Below are positions 1 to 7,618 of a DNA stretch of 64,000 nt, piece by piece; position 1 is the first letter of the stretch, and every line of letters starts with the position of its first letter. The translations under genes were made by a program, and so were the position numbers. The notes beneath the pieces are model-generated. The model saw only the letters and a list, made by a program, of their open reading frames with translations, made no database searches and had not been told where the DNA came from. This stretch comes from Brevundimonas sp. (GTDB taxonomy: Bacteria; Pseudomonadota; Alphaproteobacteria; Caulobacterales; Caulobacteraceae), in assembly GCF_027484365.1 (NCBI RefSeq), contig NZ_JAIXTC010000018.1, positions 16,286 to 80,285 on the forward strand, written 5' to 3'.

Positions 1-54
1 CGAGGGATGCAACACCCGGTTTCCGGACTATTTTGCAAAGCCTCAGAAGGGCGC

Positions 55-83
55 TTGCAGCCTCGGAGGGCCGTCGCTATAAG
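55..83 (+). promoter_or_regulatory. Promoter of tRNA-Pro
   Basis: A -35-like TTGCAG (55-60) and a -10-like TATAAG (78-83, within GCTATAAG) are separated by 17 bases. Transcription would begin near 90, a few bases before the mature tRNA. The GCTA-type -10 resembles the Caulobacter housekeeping consensus. Read by eye only. Confidence 0.6.
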
Positions 84-96
84 CCCGCCTCCAAGT

Positions 97-173
97 CGGA
101 GTGTGGCTCAGTCTGGTAGAGCACTGCGTTCGGGACGCAGGGGTCGGAGGTTCGAATCCTCTCACTCCGACCA
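97..173 (+). tRNA. tRNA-Pro (anticodon CGG)
   Basis: This is a complete 77-nt tRNA. The acceptor stem CGGAGTG (97-103) pairs with CACTCCG, followed by A and an encoded CCA (171-173). The anticodon stem CTGCG/CGCAG encloses the loop TTCGGGA, which places anticodon CGG at 131-133 and decodes CCG proline codons. The T arm carries the standard GGTTCGAATCC. No intron or mismatch is visible, and a matching promoter lies directly upstream. Confidence 0.97.
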
Positions 174-211
174 TTTGGATTTATCGGCGGACCCGACCGC
201 CTCTCCGCTTC

Positions 212-334
212 TCAGTCCGGTTCGCCGTCCACATTGACGTCGCGGAATCGTGTCGGCCCTTCCAGAGGCTGGAACGCCAGGCCCGCGAGACCGCACAACG
301 CCGCCATCACCACGACCCCGACCAGAATTTCCAC
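212..334 (-). CDS. Small predicted membrane protein (40 aa)
   Basis: A short reading frame starts at GTG (334) behind an AGAGG ribosome-binding site seven bases away. It has an N-terminal hydrophobic stretch (about residues 2-20, EILVGVVVMAALCGLAGLAF) and a polar tail rich in Asp and Pro that ends in GEPD. It lies 48 bases downstream of the reductoisomerase gene on the same strand and could be its last operon member. No family is recognised. The support is the good ribosome-binding site and the sensible one-helix plus hydrophilic-tail layout; with so few codons chance cannot be excluded. Confidence 0.4.
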   Translation of the reverse strand: MEILVGVVVMAALCGLAGLAFQPLEGPTRFRDVNVDGEPD

Positions 335-382
335 AGCGTCACCTCTGAGAGGAGGAACGCCGGTCAAGTGCGGCGGTTGCGG

Positions 383-1408
383 TCAGCCCGCCTTCGCCGC
401 CACGTCCGCCAGCCGCGCGCCGACGGCCTCGATCGTCCGCTCTCCCAGCGCCTTGCGGCGCGCCAGAAGTTCGGGCGAGCCGGCGTCGTAGTCCGCCATC
501 AGCCGCTTCACGAACGACCCGTCGCGGACATCGGCCAGGACGCCATCCATGGCGTTTCGCGATGCCTCCCCGATCACGCGCGGACCGGTCAGATAGGCGC
601 CGTACTCGGCCGTGTTCGAGATCTTGGCGAAGGCCCCGGCGATGCCGCGCTCGTACATCAGGTCGGTGACCAGCTTGACCTCGTAGAAGCATTCGAACCA
701 GGCTACTTCCGGCGGGTAGCCGGCCTTGACCAGCTTCATGAAGGCCGCGTCGATCAGTTCGCCGACGCCGCCGCACAGAACCACCTGCTCGCCGAACAGG
801 TCGCTCTCGCATTCGGCCGCGAAGGTCGTCTCCAGGATGCCCTTGCGGCCGCATCCCAGAGCCGCCGCATAGGACAGGCCCAGGGCATGAGCGCCGCCGG
901 TGAAGTCCTGGTACACGCCGAAGAGACAGAAGACCCCCTCCCCGGCCTCGTAGAGGTCGCGGATGCGCGGGCCGATGCCCTTGGGCGAATCCAGGATGAC
1001 GTCGAGGTCGGCGCGCGGCGTGACCAGGCCGAACCGCACCGACAGGCCGTGGGCGAAGATCAGGGCCGCGCCGGTGCGGATGTTGGGCTCGATCTCGTCG
1101 CGATACAGGTCGCGGTGGGCCTCGTCCGAGACCATGACGGCGACGACGTCGGCGCCGGTCGTCGCCTCGCCCGCCGTCGTGACGCGGAACCCGTCGGCCT
1201 CCGCCTTCGCACGCGTCGCCGAACCGGCCTTCAGCCCGATGACGATGTCCGTGACGCCCGAGTCGCGCAGGTTCAGGGCATGTGTCCGACCCTGGCTGCC
1301 GTAGCCGATGATCGCCACCCGCCTGCCCCGTATGATGGACAGATCACAGTCGCGGTCATGGAAGACGGGCAGCGGATTGGGTAAGGTCTGGCTCATGACC
1401 GCCCTCAT
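383..1408 (-). CDS. ilvC: Ketol-acid reductoisomerase, divergent class I type
   Basis: This NADPH-dependent enzyme performs the second step of valine, leucine and isoleucine synthesis, isomerising and reducing acetohydroxy acids. The Rossmann motif GYGSQG is at residues 35-40. The C-terminal domain keeps the metal-binding pattern ETTFAAECESDLFGEQ and the FECFYEVKLVTDLMYE helix, and total length (341 aa) fits class I enzymes. The usual PKGPGHxVR segment reads PKGIGPRIR here, so the normally invariant His region is altered, and similarity to ordinary alphaproteobacterial IlvC looks low; it may be a second, specialised copy. The start at 1408 follows a strong GGAGGAAGG site; an alternative ATG lies at 1396. 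Either start overlaps the beginning of the divergent DUF924 gene. Confidence 0.85.
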   Translation of the reverse strand: MRAVMSQTLPNPLPVFHDRDCDLSIIRGRRVAIIGYGSQGRTHALNLRDSGVTDIVIGLKAGSATRAKAEADGFRVTTAGEATTGADVVAVMVSDEAHRDLYRDEIEPNIRTGAALIFAHGLSVRFGLVTPRADLDVILDSPKGIGPRIRDLYEAGEGVFCLFGVYQDFTGGAHALGLSYAAALGCGRKGILETTFAAECESDLFGEQVVLCGGVGELIDAAFMKLVKAGYPPEVAWFECFYEVKLVTDLMYERGIAGAFAKISNTAEYGAYLTGPRVIGEASRNAMDGVLADVRDGSFVKRLMADYDAGSPELLARRKALGERTIEAVGARLADVAAKAG

Positions 1409-1937
1409 AACGCCTTCCTCCGTCGTCGCCTTCTGGAAAGAGGCGGGTCCGAAAAAGTGGTACGCCAAGGACGAGGCGTTCGACCGCGCGTTCCGGGACG
1501 CCGGGCGCACCCTGCACGAGGCGGCGGCGCGGCGCGAGCTGGACGACTGGATGGCCACGCCGGAGGGGGCCCTGGCCCTGATGATCCTGCTCGATCAGTA
1601 TCCCCGGAACAGCTTCCGGGGCACGGCGCATCAGTTCGCCACGGACAGCCTGGGCCTGATGTTCGCAAGACGGGCCTGGGATCTGGCCTATCCCCGGACG
1701 TTCGAGCCGGACCTGCGCCAGTTCTTCGTCACCCCGTTCGAGCATTCCGAGGCCCTGGCCGATCAGGACGAGGCCGTGCGCCTGTCCGCCGACATGCCCG
1801 AGGTGCTGAAATTCGCCCATATCCACCGCGACATCATCGTCCGCTTCGGCCGCTTCCCGCACCGTAACCGGGCGCTGGGGCGTGAGACGACCGCCGAGGA
1901 ACAGGCCTTCCTGGATCAGGGCGGGTTCAGCGGCTGA
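1395..1937 (+). CDS. DUF924 family protein
   Basis: This 180-residue protein belongs to the DUF924 family (predicted all-helical, TPR-like), recognised from VVAFWKEAGPKKWYAKDEAFD near the start, LILLDQYPRNSFRGTA-like text in the middle (here MILLDQYPRNSFRGTA) and FAHIHRDIIVRFGRFPHRN near the end. Its biochemical role is unknown. The ATG at 1395 sits 8-9 bases after TAAGG. It overlaps the divergently transcribed ilvC at the 5' end, so each gene's promoter must lie inside the other or share the same few bases. A hairpin follows the stop codon. Confidence 0.85.
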   Translation: MTALITPSSVVAFWKEAGPKKWYAKDEAFDRAFRDAGRTLHEAAARRELDDWMATPEGALALMILLDQYPRNSFRGTAHQFATDSLGLMFARRAWDLAYPRTFEPDLRQFFVTPFEHSEALADQDEAVRLSADMPEVLKFAHIHRDIIVRFGRFPHRNRALGRETTAEEQAFLDQGGFSG

Positions 1938-1947
1938 AGCGCCGGAC

Positions 1948-1970
1948 TGGACTCGGATACACCGAGTCCA
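1948..1970 (+). terminator. Hairpin after DUF924 gene
   Basis: TGGACTCGG and CCGAGTCCA form a perfect 9-bp stem around a 5-base loop, beginning 10 bases after the DUF924 stop. It has only a weak T-rich stretch afterwards, so it is a likely but not a textbook terminator. Confidence 0.45.
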
Positions 1971-2171
1971 ACGAGTCCATTTCCTGAGACGTGCTGTCAG
2001 ATATCCGGTTCATGACTTTGAACCTAAGACGCTTTGCCTCGGTTCTTTCGCGGCTCATGCCACGAACGGGGCATATCCGTTCGCCAGACCCGGCTGCTGG
2101 CCTTGCCACTTTCCTGTGAGCAACCGAATCGGGCCGATGTGGTGCAACCGAATCACCGGCACACTGTACGG

Positions 2172-3029
2172 ATGAACGCCGTCGCCCAGCTCACAGACCT
2201 TCAGGACCGTATCGGGGCCGCGCCTGCGGACCATCCCGAGTTCCAGTACCTGAACCTGCTGCGCGACATCCTCGACAACGGCGTGCGTCGCGACGACCGC
2301 ACCGGCACCGGCACCCTGGGCGTCTTCGGCCGCCAGATGCGGTTCGACCTGTCGAAGGGCTTCCCCCTTCTGACCACCAAGAAGCTGCACCTGCGCTCGA
2401 TCATCGTGGAACTGCTGTGGTTCCTGCGCGGCGAGACCAACACCCGCTGGCTGAAGGAAAACGGCTGTTCGATCTGGGACGAGTGGGCCGACGAGAACGG
2501 CGAACTGGGTCCGGTTTATGGGAAACAATGGCGCTCCTGGGCCGCCCCGAACGGCGAGTCGATCGACCAGATCGCCCGGTTGATCGAGGGACTGAAGACC
2601 AACCCGAACAGCCGCCGCCACATCGTCTCGGCCTGGAACCCGGCCGATATCGAGGACATGGCCCTGCCGCCCTGCCACTGCCTGTTCCAGTTCTTCGTCG
2701 CCGATGGAAAACTGAGCTGCCAGCTGTACCAGCGCTCGGCCGACGTCTTCCTCGGCGTGCCATTCAACATCGCCTCCTATGCGCTGCTGACGATGATGGT
2801 CGCCCAGGTGGTGGGCCTGGAGCCCGGCGAATTCGTCCACACCTTCGGCGACGCCCACCTGTATTTGAACCACATCGAACAGGCGGAGCTGCAACTGACC
2901 CGCCAGCCGTTCGCCCCGCCGACCATGAGCATCGCGCCGAAGCGGGATCTGTTCGCCTTCGAGCCGTCGGACTTCGTCCTGTCGGGCTATGAGGCGCACC
3001 CGCACATCAAGGCGGCCGTGGCCGTATGA
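2172..3029 (+). CDS. thyA: Thymidylate synthase
   Basis: ThyA methylates dUMP to dTMP using methylene-tetrahydrofolate, which it converts to dihydrofolate. The 285-residue protein has the catalytic cysteine in LPPCHC (Cys168), the [10 protein letters not shown] phosphate-binding region, the [13 protein letters not shown] dUMP-binding segment and the GDAHLYLNH motif. It is slightly longer than the 264-residue E. coli enzyme because of an N-terminal extension of about 20 residues; the ATG at 2172 is the first sensible start. The stop overlaps the next start (ATGA), implying translational coupling with a MazG-like hydrolase. The enzyme that recycles its dihydrofolate product, FolA, is encoded about 1.1 kb downstream. 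Confidence 0.97.
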   Translation: MNAVAQLTDLQDRIGAAPADHPEFQYLNLLRDILDNGVRRDDRTGTGTLGVFGRQMRFDLSKGFPLLTTKKLHLRSIIVELLWFLRGETNTRWLKENGCSIWDEWADENGELGPVYGKQWRSWAAPNGESIDQIARLIEGLKTNPNSRRHIVSAWNPADIEDMALPPCHCLFQFFVADGKLSCQLYQRSADVFLGVPFNIASYALLTMMVAQVVGLEPGEFVHTFGDAHLYLNHIEQAELQLTRQPFAPPTMSIAPKRDLFAFEPSDFVLSGYEAHPHIKAAVAV

Positions 3030-3340
3030 TCCTTTCCGAACTGTCGGAGAAGGTCGCCCGAATCTCCGACATCTACGCCGCCGAACACGGGATTGACCGC
3101 TCCGGCGACTGGGCCATCCTCAAGCTGCAGGAGGAGCTCGGCGAACTGACCGCGGAACATCTGCGTCTCAGCGGACGAGCGCGCGGCGAGCCGAGCGAAC
3201 AGGCTCTGGCCGATGAGGCCGCCGATGTCCTCGGCATGCTCCTGATCTATTGCGACCGGGCCGGGATCGACATCGAACAGGCGATGCAGCGCAAATGGCT
3301 GCACTGGCTCGAGCCGAAAACCGACGGTCAGCCCGCCTAG
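3026..3340 (+). CDS. MazG-like nucleotide pyrophosphohydrolase
   Basis: This 104-residue all-helical protein resembles MazG-type NTP pyrophosphatases. The metal-binding signature is visible as [16 protein letters not shown] (residues about 33-48) followed by [20 protein letters not shown] (about 63-82), i.e. the EExxE...ExxD pattern. Such enzymes hydrolyse nucleoside triphosphates to monophosphates. Because the gene is coupled by an ATGA overlap to thyA, a role in dUTP/dCTP or damaged-nucleotide removal that feeds or protects dTMP synthesis is a reasonable inference. Substrate cannot be read from the sequence. Confidence 0.8.
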   Translation: MILSELSEKVARISDIYAAEHGIDRSGDWAILKLQEELGELTAEHLRLSGRARGEPSEQALADEAADVLGMLLIYCDRAGIDIEQAMQRKWLHWLEPKTDGQPA

Positions 3341-3415
3341 CGTCACCATAAGACTCGGCGCAGCCTTCCGACCCGATCCGCGCATCGGCGGACGGGGCAA
3401 ACGGGAGGGTTCGCC

Positions 3416-4084
3416 ATGGTGAAGCGTTTTTCGGCCGAGTTGATCGGCACGATGGTGCTGGTTCTGTTCGGTTGTGGGGCGGCGGTTCTGGGGCCGGCGC
3501 CGTTTGATCAGCTGGCGGTGTCGCTGGCCTTCGGCTTCGCCATCGTGGCCATGGCCTATGGCATCGGGCCGGTCTCGGGCTGTCACGTCAATCCAGCTGT
3601 GAGTCTCGCCGCCTTCGTGGCCGGGCGGATGTCGGCGAAGGACATGCTGGTCTACTGGGTCGCCCAGTTCATCGGTGCCCTCATCGGCGCGGTCCTGCTG
3701 TCGCTGATCGCCCAGACCGGCGTCGCCAACCTGGGCCAGAACGGCTGGGGGCCCGGCTATCTCGGTGAGTACGGCATACAGGCGGCCCTTATCTTCGAGG
3801 TCGTGATGACGGCCGTCTTCGTCGTCGTCATCCTGGGCGTCACCGGCGACAAGGGGCATGGGCCGTTCGCGGGCGTGGCCATCGGCATCACCCTGGCCGT
3901 CATCCACATCGTCGGCATCCAGGTGACCGGCGTCTCGGTCAATCCGGCGCGCAGCTTTGGCCCCGCCGTGCTCGCGGGCGGACCGGCGCTGAGCCAGCTG
4001 TGGCTGTTCATCGTCGCCCCGGCCGTGGGCGCGGTGCTGGGCGCCCTGCTGTTCCGCCTGAAAGTGCTGGACCCGGACGCCTGA
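3416..4084 (+). CDS. aqpZ: Aquaporin Z-like water channel
   Basis: A six-helix channel protein of 222 residues with both half-helix motifs, NPA at 59-61 and NPAR at 176-179. The aromatic/arginine filter has Phe39 (LAFG), His164 and Arg179, which is the water-selective pattern; the fourth position, Thr183 of E. coli AqpZ, is valine here, but that site contributes mainly backbone. The family motif SGGHxNPA reads SGCHVNPA, placing a cysteine near the pore mouth. It is set between the thyA and folA genes, with 75 bases upstream that could hold its own promoter, so a functional link to folate genes is not implied. Confidence 0.92.
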   Translation: MVKRFSAELIGTMVLVLFGCGAAVLGPAPFDQLAVSLAFGFAIVAMAYGIGPVSGCHVNPAVSLAAFVAGRMSAKDMLVYWVAQFIGALIGAVLLSLIAQTGVANLGQNGWGPGYLGEYGIQAALIFEVVMTAVFVVVILGVTGDKGHGPFAGVAIGITLAVIHIVGIQVTGVSVNPARSFGPAVLAGGPALSQLWLFIVAPAVGAVLGALLFRLKVLDPDA

Positions 4085-4121
4085 TCGGGTGAAGGGCGGC
4101 TACGTCCCGACGGAGCCGCCC

Positions 4122-4649
4122 ATGCCCATTCCCCATATCGCCATCGTGGTGGCCCGCGCCCGGAACGGCGTGATCGGCCGGGACGGCGACATGCCGTGGA
4201 AGCTGCGCAGCGACCTGCAGCGGTTCAAGGCCATCACCACGGGCAAGCCCTGTATCATGGGCCGGGCGACCTGGGAGAGCCTGCCGCTGCGCCCCCTGCC
4301 CGGCCGGCTGAACCTGATCCTGTCGCGGGACCTGTCCTATGAGGAATCCGGTAAGGCGAAGGGCGCCGTGGTCGTCTCCAGCTTCGCTGACGCGCTCGAT
4401 ATCGCCCGCGAGACGGCCGGGGACGACGCCATCGACGAGGTCTGCGTCATCGGCGGCGCCGCCCTGTTCGAGGCCGCCCTGCCCCAGGCGAAACGTCTCT
4501 ACATCACCGAGATCGACGCCGAGCCGGAGGGTGATGTCTTCTTCCCCGCCTTTGACGAATCCCTCTTCCGCGAAGTCGCCAACGAACGGCATGATGCGGG
4601 CGAGAAGGACGATCACGCCTTCGCTTTCCGGATCCTCGAGCGCATCTGA
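4122..4649 (+). CDS. folA: Dihydrofolate reductase
   Basis: FolA reduces dihydrofolate to tetrahydrofolate with NADPH, completing the cycle opened by ThyA. The 175-residue protein shows ARNGVIGRDGDMPWKLRSDLQRFK (active-site loop with the catalytic acid replaced in the usual place by Asp of GDMPW, then DLQRFK), the GRATWESLP NADPH-binding segment and VIGGAALFEAALPQAKRLYITEI. The start at ATG 4122 is chosen because CGGAG lies six bases upstream; an in-frame GTG at 4089 would add 11 unconserved residues. Confidence 0.95.
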   Translation: MPIPHIAIVVARARNGVIGRDGDMPWKLRSDLQRFKAITTGKPCIMGRATWESLPLRPLPGRLNLILSRDLSYEESGKAKGAVVVSSFADALDIARETAGDDAIDEVCVIGGAALFEAALPQAKRLYITEIDAEPEGDVFFPAFDESLFREVANERHDAGEKDDHAFAFRILERI

Positions 4650-4666
4650 CACAGGAGCAGGCCGCC

Positions 4667-4987
4667 ATGATGACCTCCACCACCAACGAGATTTTCGGCC
4701 ACAGGGTCGTGCGCCACATCGGCGTCGTGCGCGGCATCACCGTGCGATCGCGCAACCTCGTCTCTGACGCCATCGGCGGGGTCCAGTCGATGCTGGGCGG
4801 TCGGGTCGGCGCCTATGTGAAACTGGCCGAGGTCGGACGTCAGGAAGCCTTCGATCACCTGGTCGAGCACGCCCGCGCCGCCGGCGGCAACGCCATCCTG
4901 GCCCTGCGTTACGAGTCCAACGAGATCATGCCGGGCGTGACCGAGGTCCTGGCCTACGGGACGGCGGTGGTGGTGGAACCGCAGTGA
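4667..4987 (+). CDS. YbjQ/UPF0145 family protein
   Basis: A 106-residue protein of the YbjQ (UPF0145, heavy-metal-binding domain) family, recognised from the GxVRGITVRSRNLVSDAIGGVQSMLGG core and the GGNAILALRYES segment followed by EVLAYGTAVVVE. Family members form pentameric rings; the function is not established. It follows folA by 17 bases with a GGAG site before two adjacent ATG codons (4667 or 4670). Its stop codon runs straight into a GGCAGTA repeat element. Confidence 0.85.
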   Translation: MMTSTTNEIFGHRVVRHIGVVRGITVRSRNLVSDAIGGVQSMLGGRVGAYVKLAEVGRQEAFDHLVEHARAAGGNAILALRYESNEIMPGVTEVLAYGTAVVVEPQ

Positions 4988-5069
4988 GGCAGTAGGCAGT
5001 AGGCAGGAGGCAGTCGGTTGCCCGTCTGACCTTTCTTCTACTGCCTAATTCCTGGTGACTACTGCCTGT
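4986..5069. repeat. GGCAGTA inverted repeat, copy 1
   Basis: Four near-perfect 7-base units (GGCAGTA, GGCAGTA, GGCAGGA, GGCAGT-) occupy 4988-5013, and complementary CTACTGCCTA and CTACTGCCTG lie at 5038-5047 and 5059-5068, so the region can fold back on itself. It sits between convergent genes and extends into the hydroxylase gene, where GGCAGTAG supplies the last codons and stop. A second copy with longer arms is at 58916-59004. Confidence 0.75.
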
Positions 5070-5793
5070 TCTCAGGCATCGCATCGGTCCCGCACCACCG
5101 GTCCCAGACCCGGAAATACAGCCCGAAATTCGTCTTCATATGGGTGTGATGGCGGCTGTGGTGGGTCGCGGTGATCAGCTGCGACCCGATCCGTCCCCTC
5201 ACCCAGCGGTCGGGCCATAGTTCGCGGCCGCAGTGGTTCATCACCGCCGTCGCCGTCATCAGCGTCAGCATGACCGCCAGCATCCAGATGTTCAACGGGA
5301 TCACGAAGGCCAGGGCCGGCAGCAGCCAGGCCGTCAGCGCGGCCTCCGCCGGATCGAAGGCGAAGCTGGCGAAGGGGCTGGGGTCGCGCGCCCGGTGGTG
5401 CGCCGCATGGGCCCAGGCGAACACCCGCCGGTCATGCAGCAGCCGGTGGGTCCAGTAGTAGTGGCTGTCCTGCACGATCAGCAGCAGCAGGAAACTGACC
5501 GGCAGCCACCACAGGGGATACGCCGCCGGATCGAGATACAGACGGGTTCCGCCCGCCTTCCACGCCTCAAGAGCAACCGCCGCCGGGAGGGCGTAGATGG
5601 GGGTCGACAGCAGCGAGTATTTGATCTCGTGCCACATCAGCCGCCGCGACGGCCGCTCGCGGTTCAGGCGACGGCCGACACCGTTGGCCCTGCCCCAGGT
5701 CAACCACCAGACCCCGCCCGCGACGAGCAGGTAGCGCGCGCCGATGATCAGACTCAGCCAGACGGTGGTGATCAGGACGGACGTCAAGGTCAT
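5059..5793 (-). CDS. Sterol desaturase/fatty acid hydroxylase superfamily membrane enzyme
   Basis: This 244-residue integral membrane protein carries the three histidine clusters of non-haem di-iron hydroxylases: HRLLH, HAAHH and HHSRHH, set between hydrophobic helices (residues about 1-35, 60-110 and 155-185). Such enzymes hydroxylate or desaturate lipids such as carotenoids, ornithine lipids or hopanoids at the membrane; the substrate cannot be assigned. The final residues NRQ and the stop are encoded by a GGCAGTA repeat, so the original C-terminus may have been changed when the repeat arrived. Confidence 0.85.
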   Translation of the reverse strand: MTLTSVLITTVWLSLIIGARYLLVAGGVWWLTWGRANGVGRRLNRERPSRRLMWHEIKYSLLSTPIYALPAAVALEAWKAGGTRLYLDPAAYPLWWLPVSFLLLLIVQDSHYYWTHRLLHDRRVFAWAHAAHHRARDPSPFASFAFDPAEAALTAWLLPALAFVIPLNIWMLAVMLTLMTATAVMNHCGRELWPDRWVRGRIGSQLITATHHSRHHTHMKTNFGLYFRVWDRWCGTDAMPENRQ

Positions 5794-6071
5794 GCTTCAT
5801 TTCTAGAGGCTGGAGGGGCACGGGGCGAGGGCCGACAGCGCTGCGCCTGTTCGCCAATTCTGAGAGATGATCGGGTCCCGGAGATCAGCGACGTCTGACT
5901 ATATCTGACACTGTCGCGCGTACGTTGTTGAATACCCGGATTGTTTTATCGCAACGTCGCGGTCTGGGCGTTGCGACGAAGTTCGTCTTGCAGTAGCTCG
6001 CATTCACAAGTCCACGATCGACTGAGCATAGTGTTTCAGATTGGTGACTGGCGGGGCTGAGAGGTAGAGAC

Positions 6072-6692
6072 GTGCGACAGAAGATTTCCCTTTCCCTGAT
6101 CAGTGGGGCCGCGCTGCTGTGCGCGCTTTCCACACCGGTCATGGCCGCAGCAGCCGGACCCGAGGCACGTTTCATCGCGCCGGGCCAGGCTCAGGACGAG
6201 GACTACGAGGACGAGCAGAGCGAGGAAGGTGCCGATCAGCAGGCCGAGGAGTCCGGCGAAGACCAGGGTGACCTCCCGGAAGACTGGATTGCCGAAGGCA
6301 CCACCTTCGAGGAGCCGAACGCGGACTGGGCTGAGGTCGAACCGGAAGGCGGGATCGGCGGGCTTGATTTCGATGGCGACGGCAGCGTCGAGACCGAGGA
6401 GGCCCACACATCCCGTGCCGTCATCTTCCTCAACCTGGATTTCGACGCCGACGGGATCATCCTTGTCGAGGAAGCCGAAGATCTGGCCGAGGTCTATGCC
6501 TCGGTGATCGAAGGGTATCCGCTGGCCGACCCTGAAGATCTTGACGGCAGCAGCGCCTGGCTCGAGCGCGCCGACTCAGACGGTGACGGGGCCGTCACGT
6601 TCGACGAGTTCATCAACGCACCGATGCAGACCTTCGAGGAACTCGATGTCGACGACGACGGCGACATCGGGGCCGAAGAAGAACCCTCCTAA
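6072..6692 (+). CDS. Secreted acidic EF-hand protein
   Basis: A 206-residue protein starting at GTG with a signal peptide (cleavage near ...PVMAAAA). After a very acidic linker (residues about 40-95) come four EF-hand loops at about 99-110 (DFDGDGSVETEE), 123-134 (DFDADGIILVEE), 168-179 (DSDGDGAVTFDE) and 192-203 (DVDDDGDIGAEE). Loop 2 departs from the consensus in its second half; loops 1, 3 and 4 have the expected acidic ligands. It probably binds calcium in the periplasm or outside the cell. No enzymatic domain is visible. The 278 bases upstream hold no gene I can see. Confidence 0.85.
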   Translation: MRQKISLSLISGAALLCALSTPVMAAAAGPEARFIAPGQAQDEDYEDEQSEEGADQQAEESGEDQGDLPEDWIAEGTTFEEPNADWAEVEPEGGIGGLDFDGDGSVETEEAHTSRAVIFLNLDFDADGIILVEEAEDLAEVYASVIEGYPLADPEDLDGSSAWLERADSDGDGAVTFDEFINAPMQTFEELDVDDDGDIGAEEEPS

Positions 6693-6782
6693 ATCAAACC
6701 CTTTTCTCAGATCAGGTTTTCGGCAGTCCGGCCGCCCTGGATTAACCGGAACCGAACCTGATCGAAGCCGCAGGATTCACAA

Positions 6783-7475
6783 ATGTCCACACTTCAAAGA
6801 CTACTGGGCCGCGTTCTGATCTCGGCATCGGTGGCAAGCAGCGTCATTGCGACCAGCACCCTGGCCGAACCCCCGCAGAGTCGGTCTTCGAACGGGCCAA
6901 GGTTGGTGGCCATGCAGAATTTCACGCTCAAATGCCGGGGGAGCTACAATCAGAACAACGGCGTCTCGTTCAGCTATGATGGCATCAGACCGGCCGGCAA
7001 CCAGGCGACCGCGACCTGGAATTCGAACGGCACCACCGCCACCATCGACGTGAGGTTGATGAGGCGGGGCGGCAACGACATGACGTTTCGGGTCAGTGGT
7101 CCGGCCCCCGGAAACTATGGCGCGGAAACCATCGTCCTGGTCGACGACCGTCAGTTCCGCTCCCAGGAAGCCTTCAATGTCAGCAGGCAGGACGGAACGT
7201 TCGCAAGCGCGAGGTTCAACTATGTCAACGGCCAACCGACCCTCGGATCGTTCCGGATGGAGGAGAGGCGTAATGGCAGCAGCATGCGCGTCGTTGTTCT
7301 GAATACATGCTGGGGCAACATGGGCCATGATCCGGATCCCTCCTGGAGAGGGTTCTCCTGGAATCCCAACATCACCGTGCACCCTTCGCTTCTCAGGCCC
7401 CCATCACCATACGCGGTCAGCCGACAGGATGTCATTGGAGAGAACGGCAACTCACAACCACAGCGGCCGCGGTAA
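6783..7475 (+). CDS. Secreted protein of unknown function (230 aa)
   Basis: The N-terminus has a signal peptide (RLLGRVLISASVASSVIATSTLAE). The mature part is polar, rich in Asn, Ser and Arg, with alternating segments that suggest beta strands (TFRVSG, ETIVLVDDRQF, MRVVVLNTCWG). Two cysteines (in LKCRG and NTCWG) could form a disulfide. The C-terminus is a proline-rich tail. I recognise no family. It follows the EF-hand gene by 90 bases on the same strand and ends before a strong inverted repeat; both neighbours being exported suggests a common envelope role, which is only an inference. Confidence 0.7.
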   Translation: MSTLQRLLGRVLISASVASSVIATSTLAEPPQSRSSNGPRLVAMQNFTLKCRGSYNQNNGVSFSYDGIRPAGNQATATWNSNGTTATIDVRLMRRGGNDMTFRVSGPAPGNYGAETIVLVDDRQFRSQEAFNVSRQDGTFASARFNYVNGQPTLGSFRMEERRNGSSMRVVVLNTCWGNMGHDPDPSWRGFSWNPNITVHPSLLRPPSPYAVSRQDVIGENGNSQPQRPR

Positions 7476-7552
7476 CAGGACGTGCCAGACAGGCCGGCAG
7501 AACACCGCGCCGATACCTTGAAGACCGCAGGTTATCTGGCGCCTGCATCCCT

Positions 7553-7589
7553 GCTTTTGACAGGACCTCGAAGCCGGTCTGTCAAAAGC
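7553..7589. terminator. Bidirectional terminator-like hairpin
   Basis: GCTTTTGACAG (7553-7563) and CTGTCAAAAGC (7579-7589) are perfect inverted repeats with a 15-base loop, positioned between convergent genes. Each arm brings T- or A-rich bases to the stem ends, as bidirectional terminators do. Confidence 0.6.
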
Positions 7590-7618
7590 GGAGATCAGGG
7601 TCCCGCGCCTGTCCCGGG

